A stretch of DNA of 64,000 bases. Origin: Bacteroidia bacterium (lineage in GTDB: Bacteria; Bacteroidota; Bacteroidia; Cytophagales; Cyclobacteriaceae). The translations under genes were made by a program, and so were the position numbers. Numbering within the stretch: the first letter of the stretch is position 1; each line of letters begins with the position of its first letter. The notes under the pieces were generated by a model. The model made no database searches and was not told where the DNA came from. It worked only from the letters and a program-made list of their open reading frames with translations. Positions 36,075 to 44,901 of the stretch are shown here, piece by piece. Location: NCBI GenBank assembly GCA_030432655.1, contig JAUILA010000026.1, positions 1 to 64,000 on the forward strand, in the 5' to 3' direction.

Positions 36075-37640
36075 ATGGCAGATATGATATACCTGGTCCT
36101 GACCGGAATTATTTTCCTGGTGGCGGGCTTCCTACTTGGAAAATATCTCACCTCGGTTAATAACAGGCAAAAAGAGGCCGACTTGCAGGAGAAAGCAGAT
36201 AACCTGATAAAGGAAGCGGAAAAATCAGCGGAAAGTCTGAAAAGAGACAAAATGCTGGAGGCGAAAGAGCACTTCCTGAAGCTGAAAAGTGATTTTGAAG
36301 AAGAATCCACCCGGAAAAAAAATATTCTCATAACCAATGAGAATAAACTCAAGCAGAAAGACCAGCACCTGTCTAAAGAATTTGAGAAACTTAAAAGAGG
36401 ACGCAGTGAAGTTGATGAATTGAAAGAACAGCTGACCAACCAGCTGGAAGTCATCAATGTTAAGAAAGCGGAGATTGATAAATTCAACGAGCAAAAGGTT
36501 AATATGCTCGAGAAAATCTCCAACCTGACCGCGGATGAAGCCAGAGACCAGCTGATGGAAACCCTCAAAGATGAGGCCCGCACAAAAGCCTCCTCGCAGG
36601 TGAAAGATATTCTGGAAGAAGCCAAGCTGGGTGCCACCAAGCAGGCGAAGAAAATTGTACTGGAAACCATTCAGCGTACTGCCACAGAACACGCCATTGA
36701 AAACTGCGTCTCGATTTTCAATATTGAAAGCGATGATATCAAAGGAAAAATCATTGGCCGTGAAGGACGGAATATCCGGGCACTTGAATCTGTGACAGGG
36801 GTGGAAATTATCGTCGATGACACCCCGGAAGCAATAATCATTTCCGGATTTGACCCCGTACGCCGGGAGATCGCCCGCCTGTCCCTGCACCGGCTGGTCC
36901 AGGACGGAAGGATTCACCCGGCCAGAATCGAAGAAGTAGTTGCCAAGACCACCAAGAATATTGAAGAAGAGATCATTGAGATAGGTGAACGGACAGTGAT
37001 CGACCTGGGAATAAACGGGCTGCATCCGGAGCTGATTAAAATGGTCGGACGAATGCGGTTCCGCTCGTCGTACGGACAGAACCTGTTGCAGCATTCCCGG
37101 GAGGTAGCCAATCTTTGCGCGACCATGGCGTCTGAACTGGGACTTAATCCGAAACAGGCGAAACGGGCGGGATTGCTGCACGACATCGGAAAAGTCTGGC
37201 CGGAAGAGCCTGAAAAACCGCATGCCATTCTGGGCATGGAGCTGGCTCAGAAATACAAGGAACACCCGGTCGTTTGCAACGCGATTGGTGCCCACCATGA
37301 CGAGATAGAAATGACATCAATGATCTCCCCTATTATCCAGGCATGTGATGCTATTTCCGGAGCAAGACCAGGCGCCCGAAGGGAGGTCATGGAAAGTTAT
37401 ATCAAACGGCTGAAGGAACTTGAGGCATTGGCGCTGAGCTTCGATGGTGTCCATAAATGCTATGCCATACAGGCAGGCAGAGAATTGCGTGTCATGGTCG
37501 ATGCCGACAACGTCACCGATCAGCATGCGGGCCAGCTGTCCTTCGATATATCCCAGAAGATCGAAAAAGACATGCAGTATCCAGGTCAAATAAAAGTGAC
37601 GGTGATCAGGGAAATGCGTTCAGTCGCGTACGCCAAATAA
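36075..37640 (+). CDS. rny: Ribonuclease Y
   Basis: A membrane-anchored endoribonuclease that starts mRNA decay. In order: an N-terminal membrane helix (about 4-22), a long coiled coil (about 30-200), a KH RNA-binding domain (about 215-275, [19 protein letters not shown]) and an HD metal domain with LLHDIGK and IGAHHDE. The 521 residues are the standard length. Confidence 0.97.
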   Translation: MADMIYLVLTGIIFLVAGFLLGKYLTSVNNRQKEADLQEKADNLIKEAEKSAESLKRDKMLEAKEHFLKLKSDFEEESTRKKNILITNENKLKQKDQHLSKEFEKLKRGRSEVDELKEQLTNQLEVINVKKAEIDKFNEQKVNMLEKISNLTADEARDQLMETLKDEARTKASSQVKDILEEAKLGATKQAKKIVLETIQRTATEHAIENCVSIFNIESDDIKGKIIGREGRNIRALESVTGVEIIVDDTPEAIIISGFDPVRREIARLSLHRLVQDGRIHPARIEEVVAKTTKNIEEEIIEIGERTVIDLGINGLHPELIKMVGRMRFRSSYGQNLLQHSREVANLCATMASELGLNPKQAKRAGLLHDIGKVWPEEPEKPHAILGMELAQKYKEHPVVCNAIGAHHDEIEMTSMISPIIQACDAISGARPGARREVMESYIKRLKELEALALSFDGVHKCYAIQAGRELRVMVDADNVTDQHAGQLSFDISQKIEKDMQYPGQIKVTVIREMRSVAYAK

Positions 37641-37725
37641 TTCAATGCTTTGATGCTCAATATTTTAAAACATTAAGGTGTGGTTAGCTGTACTTATTAC
37701 AGACAAACAATAAAACCACAACATT

Positions 37726-37929
37726 ATGAGCATTGTAAAAATTATAGAAGTAATCGGATCGTCAGATAAGAGTTTTGATGATGCCACCAGAAAAGCTGTA
37801 AAGGAAGCCTCCAAAACAGTAAAGAACATTAAATCTATCAATATCAATAACTTCAACGCGAAAGTAAAAGGCGATGAGATCGTCTCCTACGGAATCAATG
37901 CCAAGATTTCCTTTGAAGTAAGTAATTAA
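37726..37929 (+). CDS. Dodecin-family protein
   Basis: A 67-residue dodecin, a small protein forming hollow dodecamers that bind flavin or CoA in known members. The fold pattern is clear (VKIIEVIGSSDKSFDDATRK, then KISFEV at the end). The Trp that stacks on flavin in characterised dodecins is missing: the region where LDWFEV is expected reads IKSININNF. Flavin binding may therefore be altered. The gene stands alone and ends in a strong terminator. Confidence 0.88.
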   Translation: MSIVKIIEVIGSSDKSFDDATRKAVKEASKTVKNIKSININNFNAKVKGDEIVSYGINAKISFEVSN

Positions 37930-37937
37930 TTCCCACT

Positions 37938-37968
37938 GCATCCGGCCCGGCGCCGGATGCTTTTTTTT
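37938..37968 (+). terminator. Rho-independent terminator of the dodecin gene
   Basis: GCATCCGGC (37938-37946) pairs with GCCGGATGC (37952-37960) around a 5-nt loop, followed by eight T. Confidence 0.92.
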
Positions 37969-38084
37969 CTTTCCCGAACACCCGACCTCCCCCCTTCAGG
38001 GATTCCGGCCCCGTAATTTTATTCACCCCGTCAAGTAAATACTCCGCCTGTTTTATTGTAAATTCTCCTTGATCAAGCTCCTTT

Positions 38085-38128
38085 GTGACTAATGTTACAT
38101 ATGCCGGAAACGGCATTACCTAGCTTTG
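38085..38128 (+). promoter_or_regulatory. Crp/Fnr-like operator and -7 element before the SulP gene
   Basis: The operator GTGAC-TAAT-GTTAC (38085-38098) sits within TGTGACTAATGTTACA, which is the Crp/Fnr layout TGTGA-N6-TTACA. TAGCTTTG at 38121-38128 is a perfect TAnnTTTG. The operator centre is 29.5 bp from the first T of the -7, so it would lie near -42, a class II activator position. There is no -33 TTTG. A second small palindrome, ATGCCG-GAAA-CGGCAT (38101-38116), lies between operator and -7. Confidence 0.7.
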
Positions 38129-38161
38129 CGGTGATAACTTGTAAACCTGTCAAATGAGGCA

Positions 38162-39895
38162 ATGAGCCGGATACAAAAAATTTTACCCATAGCCGAATGG
38201 CTGCCAGCCTATAAAAAAGAATACATAAATGGTGACCTGTTTGCCGGCCTGACTGTAGGTGTCATGCTGATCCCACAGGGCATGGCCTATGCAATGATCG
38301 CAGGCCTTCCTCCGGTCTACGGATTGTATGCTTCCATCGTTCCGCAGATCATATACGCCATGTTCGGCACCTCCCGTCAATTATCCGTGGCACCAGTAGC
38401 GATGGATTCATTACTGGTGGCAGCCGGCGTTTCAGTAATGGCCACTGAAGGAACGGAAGCATACATTACACTGGCTATCCTGGTTGCCTTTTTTATGGGT
38501 GCCTTTCAGCTCCTGCTGGGCATTTTCAGGCTTGGGTTCATAACGAGCCTGTTATCCAAACCAGTCATCAGCGGATTTACCAGCGCGGCCGCCCTGATCA
38601 TCGGACTTAACCAGTTAAAATACCTCATGGGTATTGAGATCGTAAAAAGCAACCGGGTGATCGATATTATCATCGACGCGGCCGGCAAGCTGCAATTCAC
38701 GCACCTGATCACTCTCGCAATCGGAATTGCCGGGATTGTGATCATTAAAGGGGCAAAGAAAATACATAAAGCTATCCCCGGCGCACTGCTCGCGGTAGCT
38801 CTCGGAACTCTGGTGGTTTATACATTCCAGCTAAATGAGGATGGGGTCAGCATTGTCCAGACTATTCCAGAAGGTCTGCCTGCGTTGCAATTACCCGATT
38901 TCTCCGCCGGAAAGATCGCTGATCTCATCCCGCTGGCACTAACCATTTCCGTAGTGGCCTTCATGGAGGCATATTCCGTCGCAAAGGCTATAGAAGCCAA
39001 AAAACGCAATTACAAAGTCAAACCCAACCAGGAACTTATTGCCCTGGGAGCCTCCAACCTGGTCGGAGCGCTGTTTCAATCCTACCCGGTCACCGGTGGA
39101 TTCTCCCGCTCTGCTGTTAATTACCAGTCAGGCGCCCATACGCCACTTGCCTCGATAATCAGTGCTGTGCTGGTCGGACTAACACTTATTTTCCTTACGC
39201 CCCTTTTCTACTTTCTGCCGACAGCAATCCTTGCCTCAGTGATTATGGTGGCAGTGTCCGGACTGATTGACTTTGGCTATGCCAGGCAGTTATGGCACGA
39301 CAGCAAAGTGGAATTTGTACTGCTCCTGGTCACGTTTCTGGTCACCCTTCATTTCAGCATGGTTCCGGGCATAGTTACCGGTATTGTGCTATCCATCCTG
39401 GTGCTGCTGTACCGGGCGGCGTATCCGCATATAGCCCGCCTGGGAAGGATCAGGGGACATCATGAATTCCGGAATGTGTCCCGGTTCAGGGACCTGGAAG
39501 AATGGGAGAATATGCTGATAATTCGGGTAGACGCACCCCTTACCTTTGTCAACGTGCAAAATTTCAAGGATTATATTGAAAACAGCATTGACAAAAGTAA
39601 AGCGCCGATCAACTATGTAGTACTGGATGCGGCACCTATCAGCTACCTGGACGCCACCGCCACACAGGGATTAAAAGACCTGCTGGAATTCCTGAGCGGC
39701 AAGGACATTCAGTTTATAATTTGCGACGTAATCGGACCAGTACGCGATACCATGCGTACCACCGGGCTGATCGATATTTTTGGGGAGGAGAATATCTACT
39801 TCAACCTTGAAGAAGCCGTCGCAAGTATTACAGGACAACCCACGACAAGTCACCATGAATACGCCCTGCAGTCTAATATTTCAGGGAAGCAATAA
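38162..39895 (+). CDS. SulP-family anion permease with STAS domain
   Basis: A 577-residue inner-membrane transporter of the SulP family (sulfate and related anions). The signature PQGMAYAMIAGLPPVYGLY lies near the N-terminus, followed by about 12 membrane segments including SYPVTGGFSRSAVN, and a cytosolic STAS domain covers about 440-565 (VVLDAAPISYLDATATQGL). Shared operators with sulfide-oxidation genes suggest that it moves sulfate, or possibly sulfite, produced or needed in that pathway; the direction of transport cannot be told. Confidence 0.9.
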   Translation: MSRIQKILPIAEWLPAYKKEYINGDLFAGLTVGVMLIPQGMAYAMIAGLPPVYGLYASIVPQIIYAMFGTSRQLSVAPVAMDSLLVAAGVSVMATEGTEAYITLAILVAFFMGAFQLLLGIFRLGFITSLLSKPVISGFTSAAALIIGLNQLKYLMGIEIVKSNRVIDIIIDAAGKLQFTHLITLAIGIAGIVIIKGAKKIHKAIPGALLAVALGTLVVYTFQLNEDGVSIVQTIPEGLPALQLPDFSAGKIADLIPLALTISVVAFMEAYSVAKAIEAKKRNYKVKPNQELIALGASNLVGALFQSYPVTGGFSRSAVNYQSGAHTPLASIISAVLVGLTLIFLTPLFYFLPTAILASVIMVAVSGLIDFGYARQLWHDSKVEFVLLLVTFLVTLHFSMVPGIVTGIVLSILVLLYRAAYPHIARLGRIRGHHEFRNVSRFRDLEEWENMLIIRVDAPLTFVNVQNFKDYIENSIDKSKAPINYVVLDAAPISYLDATATQGLKDLLEFLSGKDIQFIICDVIGPVRDTMRTTGLIDIFGEENIYFNLEEAVASITGQPTTSHHEYALQSNISGKQ

Positions 39896-39896
39896 A

Positions 39897-40991
39897 TCAA
39901 TTAGTAATAAACAGGCTGGCGATCCGGTCAGGAACATTTCCGTACCGGGTGTCGGATGAATTGGAAAGAAGAACCACCACCATTTTATAGCCAGGGTAGA
40001 CCAGGAAACTGGTGATGCCACCGACAGATCCTCCGGAATGTCCATAAGACCTGCCGGGATTCTCTGCATTGGTTGCCCAGCCGATTCCGTAATGAGTCAA
40101 CCGGCCATTCTTCAATTGCTGCGTGGTGATCAGCGTTCTGAGCGTATTCTGTGACAGAAATCCAGGGCCCATATGCGCTTCACCGAATTTAAGCAGGTCA
40201 TGCGTGGTGGAAATAAACCCGCCACCGGCCCACTTGTAACTGTTATCCACGTAGGGCGCGTTAATGATATTTTCATCCTCATCCAGTGCGTAGAAAGACG
40301 TCCGGTTGGAAATGATCCGACGATTGATATCCGCAGTGGTACTGATCATCCCAAGTGGCTCGAAAACATTCTCCTGCATATAAGTCAGAAAGTCCTGTCC
40401 GCTTGCCCCCTCTATCGCCGCGCTGAGCAAATTAAACCCATAGCTCGAATAGGAATACTCCGTTCCGGGAGCAAATAACAGGCTGTCATCCTTAAAGATT
40501 GCCAGCCCTTCACTGACGGTTTCATAATAGGCAGAACTCAGGAATTCATCGTCCCGGTAGTGCCTGATCCCGGCGATATGGCCCCCTACCTGACGTATCG
40601 TGACCGGGTACTTTTTCTGAGGGAACGCAGGAACATATGTTTGAATAAGCGCATCGATATCCAGCTTTTCCTGGTCCATGAGCAATCCGATGGCTGCCGA
40701 TGTTAAAGGCTTGGAAACACTTCCTATCCGGAAACGGGTAACCCCGCTGATGACCGGCGTTTTTTGTTCGAGGTCTCCGTAGCCAAACCCTTCCGACCAG
40801 ACAATGCGCCCGTCGATGGATACCGCTACGTCGATGCCTGGCACCTTCCCGGATTGCATCAGTGAATCAATCATCAGACGGGCTTCCCGGACTGCTTGGG
40901 TATAGTCAACATCAATTACTTCCTGTGAGAAAATTGACGTATGAACAAGCATCGGGAATACCAGAGCGGAGAATATAAGCAGGGATTTCAT
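39897..40991 (-). CDS. LACTB-like serine hydrolase (beta-lactamase class C fold)
   Basis: A 364-residue exported protein of the serine beta-lactamase/penicillin-binding fold. The nucleophile motif is Ser91-Val-Ser-Lys94, the third motif is HSGGSVGG, and the second motif is YSSYGF instead of the usual Tyr-x-Asn. The segment GHIAGIRHY and the preceding YVPAFPQKKYPVTIRQ resemble mitochondrial LACTB more than true beta-lactamases, so peptidase or esterase activity is more likely than antibiotic resistance. It sits between two sulfur genes on the opposite strand, its stop one base after the SulP gene ends, with no operator of its own. Confidence 0.85.
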   Translation of the reverse strand: MKSLLIFSALVFPMLVHTSIFSQEVIDVDYTQAVREARLMIDSLMQSGKVPGIDVAVSIDGRIVWSEGFGYGDLEQKTPVISGVTRFRIGSVSKPLTSAAIGLLMDQEKLDIDALIQTYVPAFPQKKYPVTIRQVGGHIAGIRHYRDDEFLSSAYYETVSEGLAIFKDDSLLFAPGTEYSYSSYGFNLLSAAIEGASGQDFLTYMQENVFEPLGMISTTADINRRIISNRTSFYALDEDENIINAPYVDNSYKWAGGGFISTTHDLLKFGEAHMGPGFLSQNTLRTLITTQQLKNGRLTHYGIGWATNAENPGRSYGHSGGSVGGITSFLVYPGYKMVVVLLSNSSDTRYGNVPDRIASLFITN

Positions 40992-41066
40992 AAACGACTT
41001 GAAAGATACTTATCAAATATGCTTAATTACGCCACCATTTCAAAGTGTTGTCAGTCAGCCCCAGAG

Positions 41067-41080
41067 GTAACAATTGTTAC
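41067..41080 (+). promoter_or_regulatory. Crp/Fnr-like operator before sulfide:quinone oxidoreductase
   Basis: GTAAC-AATT-GTTAC is a perfect 14-bp palindrome 54 bp upstream of the SQR start. At the distance where the other sites have a -7 element, this one has only a weak match (GAAATTCA at 41103-41110). The promoter may be poor without the activator, or may lie elsewhere. Confidence 0.65.
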
Positions 41081-41133
41081 ATTAAAATCCAGGATTTAGA
41101 GCGAAATTCATACCAATCAAACGACGGAACATT

Positions 41134-42396
41134 ATGAAATCGCATTATCAAATTCTCGTAATTGGTGGCGGAACCGGTGGTATTATGACCGCTTCCCGTA
41201 TGCTGCAACTCAATGGCGCCCTTGATATAGGCATCATTGAACCATCTGACAAACACTATTATCAGCCTGCCTGGACACTGGTAGGAGCCGGAACGTATGA
41301 CTACAAAAAAACAGAACGGCCCATGGCATCTGTAATGCCTGAAAAAGCCGACTGGATCAAAGATTATGCTACAGAGTTTGACCCTGACAATAACCGGGTA
41401 ATCACTAAAACACACGGACCGGTGACCTATGACTATCTCGTGGTCAGCCCGGGCCTGGTCATGAAACCCGAACTGATCGAAGGGCTTCCGGAGGCCATGG
41501 ACAAAGGAGTGGTGTGCAGTAATTATACGGATCCCATTCATACCTGGAAGGTTCTCAAGAATTTCAAGGGTGGAAACGCGGTATTCACCCAGCCTACCAC
41601 ACCAATCAAATGTGGTGGCGCGCCTCAAAAGATCGCCTACCTTGCGGCTGACTTCATCCGGAAACATGGCCTGGCCAAAAAATCAAATGTGATCTTTGCC
41701 ACTCCGGGAACTACAATTTTCGGGGTTCCGCAAATCAAAAAGACGCTGGACAAGGTCATTGACCGTTACGGTATGATCTTTAAGCCTTTCTATGCCCCGG
41801 TAAAAATCGATGCAGAGAAACAGATCATTACGTTTAAATACACCAAGCCGGACACCAAATCATATGATGTGGAAGCAGGCAATGTGATAGGAGAAAGGAA
41901 TACCGGTCCTCTGACCGTGGAAATGCCTTTCGACATGCTGCACCTGGCACCTCCGCAGGGACCGCCGGACTTTGTAAGCAAATCGCCCCTGGCCAACCAG
42001 GATGGCTGGCTTGATGTGGATAAGCATACCCTGCAGCACAAAAAATATCCGAATGTTTTCGGACTCGGCGATGTGGCCGGACTGCCAACTGCCAAAACCG
42101 GCGCGGCCATTCGCAAACAGGCACCCGTGGTGATTGATAACATCTTCAAACTGATGAAGGAAAATCATATTGGAAAAAAATCCTACAACGGGTATTCATC
42201 TTGTCCGCTCGTTACCGCGTATGGAAAAATGGTGCTGGCGGAATTCGACTATGACAACAACTTCACACCGGATCCGAAACTGAAGCAGATGCTGGTTTTT
42301 GATTCCTCCAAGGAACACTGGAGACTGTGGATGTTGAAAAAGTACGGACTTCCCTATCTCTACTGGAATAAAATGATGAAAGGTAAAGACGTCTGA
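41134..42396 (+). CDS. sqr: Sulfide:quinone oxidoreductase, type II (SQOR-like)
   Basis: A flavoprotein that oxidises sulfide at the membrane, passing electrons to quinone and sulfur to an acceptor such as a thiol. The FAD motif VIGGGTGGI is at residues 9-17 and GLGDVAGLPTAKTG at 310-323. The two redox cysteines are Cys160 in TPIKCGGAPQKI and Cys357 in YSSCPLVT, matching the mitochondrial/type II class. The 420 residues fit. No signal peptide; a membrane-binding C-terminus (LWMLKKYGLPYLYWNKMM) is typical. It is the entry step of the sulfur gene set here. Confidence 0.94.
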   Translation: MKSHYQILVIGGGTGGIMTASRMLQLNGALDIGIIEPSDKHYYQPAWTLVGAGTYDYKKTERPMASVMPEKADWIKDYATEFDPDNNRVITKTHGPVTYDYLVVSPGLVMKPELIEGLPEAMDKGVVCSNYTDPIHTWKVLKNFKGGNAVFTQPTTPIKCGGAPQKIAYLAADFIRKHGLAKKSNVIFATPGTTIFGVPQIKKTLDKVIDRYGMIFKPFYAPVKIDAEKQIITFKYTKPDTKSYDVEAGNVIGERNTGPLTVEMPFDMLHLAPPQGPPDFVSKSPLANQDGWLDVDKHTLQHKKYPNVFGLGDVAGLPTAKTGAAIRKQAPVVIDNIFKLMKENHIGKKSYNGYSSCPLVTAYGKMVLAEFDYDNNFTPDPKLKQMLVFDSSKEHWRLWMLKKYGLPYLYWNKMMKGKDV

Positions 42397-42452
42397 AAAA
42401 ATCCCGGGCATCTGAGTGTGTTCACGTCGTTGATTGACCGGCTTACCCTATT

Positions 42453-42496
42453 GTAACATATGTTACTGACTGGGAAAGATGCCCGGGTTACTTTTG
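42453..42496 (+). promoter_or_regulatory. Crp/Fnr-like operator and -7 element before the YeeE/YedE genes
   Basis: The operator GTAAC-ATAT-GTTAC (42453-42466) is a perfect palindrome and TACTTTTG (42489-42496) is a perfect TAnnTTTG; centre to -7 is 29.5 bp, the same as before the SulP gene. An 11-bp inverted repeat (CCCGGGCATCT at 42403-42413, AGATGCCCGGG at 42477-42487) encloses the operator and could form a hairpin in sqr read-through RNA. Confidence 0.72.
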
Positions 42497-42515
42497 CACC
42501 TGAAATTTATAACTC

Positions 42516-43091
42516 ATGAACAATCTTATAGAATTTATCAGCCAGCCATGGCCCTGGTATGTGGCAGGACCGATCATCGCGATCATCATGTTTATCCTGC
42601 TCTGGTTTGGGAAAAGCTTCGGGATATCTGCCAACCTGCGAACCATGTGCGCCATGGCCGGAGGAGGAAAATCCTGCGACTTTTTCGCTTTTGACTGGAA
42701 GTCACAGGTCTGGAACCTGGTTTTTGCAGCGGGCCTGATCCTGGGCGGTTTTATTGCCCATACGTACCTGATGCCTTCATATGACGTGCATATCTCAGAG
42801 GCGACCATCAATGAACTGAGCCAGATGGGTATTGATGATCCGGGAAAAAATATTGTACCGGAACAGATCTTCAACTGGGAGTCCCTTTTCACACTGAAAG
42901 GGTTCATTTTCATCATCGTAGGCGGGTTTCTGATCGGTTTCGGAACCCGGTACGCCGGCGGATGTACTTCCGGCCATGCCATTTCAGGACTTAGTGACCT
43001 GCAGCTTCCCTCACTCATTGCAGTGATCGGATTCTTTATTGGCGGACTGGCAATGACCTATTTTATTCTCCCACATTTATTGGCTTTATAA
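42516..43091 (+). CDS. YeeE/YedE-family sulfur transporter, N-terminal-type half
   Basis: A 191-residue inner-membrane protein with about four or five membrane spans. It contains the family cysteine motif GGCTSGHAISGLS near residues 149-161 and a second Cys-containing loop (RTMCAMAGGGKSCDFF). In characterised YeeE/TsuA, such cysteines pass thiosulfate across the membrane. Here the transporter is split: the other half is the next gene, 12 bp downstream. The two very likely form one channel for thiosulfate or another sulfane-sulfur compound. Confidence 0.9.
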   Translation: MNNLIEFISQPWPWYVAGPIIAIIMFILLWFGKSFGISANLRTMCAMAGGGKSCDFFAFDWKSQVWNLVFAAGLILGGFIAHTYLMPSYDVHISEATINELSQMGIDDPGKNIVPEQIFNWESLFTLKGFIFIIVGGFLIGFGTRYAGGCTSGHAISGLSDLQLPSLIAVIGFFIGGLAMTYFILPHLLAL

Positions 43092-43103
43092 TCCGGAATC
43101 ATC

Positions 43104-43517
43104 ATGAAATTCATAAAATATTTATTAGTAGGAACCGTATTCGGCATTACCCTGGCCAAAGCAGAAGTTATCTCCTGGTACAGGATCTATGAAATGTTCC
43201 GGTTTCAGTCTTTCCATATGTACGGGGTCATTGGTTCGGCCGTCATCCTGGGAATCATTTTTGTTCAGCTCATCAAGCGGCGTCATATGAAGTCAATTGA
43301 CGGGAACGAAATCACCATAAACCCTAAAAATGTCAGTGTGCCCCGGTACCTGATCGGCGGTATTATTTTCGGTCTGGGATGGGCCATGACCGGTGCCTGC
43401 CCGGGACCCATGTTTATTCTTATCGGAAACGGGGTTACCGTGATTATCGCCATGCTGGCATCCGCGATTGTCGGCACATATGTTTACGGTTTACTCCGGA
43501 ATAAACTGCCTCACTGA
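43104..43517 (+). CDS. YeeE/YedE-family sulfur transporter, C-terminal-type half
   Basis: A 137-residue membrane protein with four predicted spans and the motif MTGACPGPMFILIGNG, equivalent to the C-terminal Cys motif of full-length YeeE. It is encoded 12 bp after the first half and 27 bp before the porin-like gene, so all three belong to one transcript headed by the operator at 42453. Confidence 0.9.
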   Translation: MKFIKYLLVGTVFGITLAKAEVISWYRIYEMFRFQSFHMYGVIGSAVILGIIFVQLIKRRHMKSIDGNEITINPKNVSVPRYLIGGIIFGLGWAMTGACPGPMFILIGNGVTVIIAMLASAIVGTYVYGLLRNKLPH

Positions 43518-43544
43518 TCCCTTAAAGAAGAAAGGAAACGAGGA

Positions 43545-44888
43545 ATGGTAAAGAAGTTACTTTTGACAGTGCTGATGGCTGCCGCAGGTGGATCTTTTGT
43601 CTCTGCCCAGGAGCAGGAAAAGGAACCGAAAGGCAGCTTAAGCGGAGAATGGCGAACATTCTTTATGGGCACTGTCAATAAGGGAGACCTGAAGGACTTC
43701 TACGCGCTGGGTACCGGCGGACATATCGGCTATTCTTATAAATTCAGCTCAAAATGGAAGGCTGGTATCCGGCTTTACACCACCATTAATACCAACATCC
43801 AGGACCTGACCATACCGGATGAAACCACCGGACGGATTTCACGGTATGAAGTGGGCCTGTTTGATGTCATGGATGCCGGCAATAATTTCTTTGTACTGCC
43901 GGGAGAATTATTCCTGACCTATTCATCAGGAACACATTCGGTAACAGCCGGGAGAATGAAGCGCAAGTCGCCCCTGATCAACCCGGAAGACGGACGAATG
44001 ATCCCTACGTTGCTTGAGGGTATCTGGTATGATTATAAGCCATCTGATTCTTTTCGATTGCAGGTGGCGGTGCTGGATCGCATTGCGCCCAGGGGAGTAA
44101 AGAAGTTTTACGGCATCGGCGAAAGTATCGGAACCTACCCATCCGGAAGAAACAAAGATGGAATGAGCTCACAATATGCGGGAAACACGGATTCTGATTT
44201 TATTGCGCTCGCGGGACTGGACATGAAGATCACCCCCTCGCTGAAGCTTACCGCCTGGGAATATTATGTGGATAATGTATTTAATTCCACCTTCATCAGG
44301 CCTGAGCTCGCGCTTAACGACCAGGTGACCCTGGCCGCTGAATGGCTTCACCAGCGGAAAGCGGGTGACGGTGGTAACCCATTGGATTCCCTGAGCTATT
44401 TTGAGGACCGCTACGCCAATATGTACGGTGCACAAATTGCCGTGAAAACCGCGGGCAGCCGGTTCTCGCTTGGCTATGATTATATTTCTGATGATGGCAG
44501 GTTCCTGTTTCCGAGGGAATGGGGACGTGAAGGCACCTTCACTTTTCAGAAACGGGAAAGAAGTGAAGGAACACAGAAAAACCATGCCCTGGTGCTCACA
44601 GTCGATCGCAGCTTCGGGTCGGAGAATTCAGTCATAGGCACCGTACTGAGCATCGGGCATGTCTGGAAACCAGATCCGACAGATGCAGAAAGAAATAAAT
44701 ACGCCATCCCTGCCTATACCCATATAAATCTTGACTTGTCCGGATCCTTTCAAAAACTGAAGGGCTTTGAGCCTGAACTGCTGCTAACCTGGAAAATCGG
44801 TGATGATGCCGTTACCGAAAATCCGAATTTCATTCTGAACAAAGTGGATATGTTCCAGGTGAATGCGGTGATCAATTACCGGTTCTGA
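43545..44888 (+). CDS. Outer-membrane porin-like protein (OprD-like)
   Basis: A 447-residue protein with a signal peptide (MVKKLLLTVLMAAAGGSFVSA) and an alternating beta-strand pattern ending in the aromatic NAVINYRF, as expected for an outer-membrane barrel. The spacing of strands and segments such as SVTAGRMKRKSPLINPEDGRM recall OprD-type porins. A purine-rich AAAGGAAACGAGG precedes the ATG. As the third gene of the YeeE/YedE unit it could provide the outer-membrane route for the same sulfur compound. Confidence 0.78.
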   Translation: MVKKLLLTVLMAAAGGSFVSAQEQEKEPKGSLSGEWRTFFMGTVNKGDLKDFYALGTGGHIGYSYKFSSKWKAGIRLYTTINTNIQDLTIPDETTGRISRYEVGLFDVMDAGNNFFVLPGELFLTYSSGTHSVTAGRMKRKSPLINPEDGRMIPTLLEGIWYDYKPSDSFRLQVAVLDRIAPRGVKKFYGIGESIGTYPSGRNKDGMSSQYAGNTDSDFIALAGLDMKITPSLKLTAWEYYVDNVFNSTFIRPELALNDQVTLAAEWLHQRKAGDGGNPLDSLSYFEDRYANMYGAQIAVKTAGSRFSLGYDYISDDGRFLFPREWGREGTFTFQKRERSEGTQKNHALVLTVDRSFGSENSVIGTVLSIGHVWKPDPTDAERNKYAIPAYTHINLDLSGSFQKLKGFEPELLLTWKIGDDAVTENPNFILNKVDMFQVNAVINYRF

Positions 44889-44901
44889 TTACCTGCCAGG
44901 T

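Noticed and set aside
36225-37298. 357-codon open frame opposite rny
   Set aside because: A shadow of the RNase Y coding sequence; no signal or motif.
39897-40991. Calling the serine hydrolase a beta-lactamase resistance gene
   Set aside because: The second motif is not Tyr-x-Asn and the sequence resembles LACTB, so antibiotic hydrolysis is not supported.
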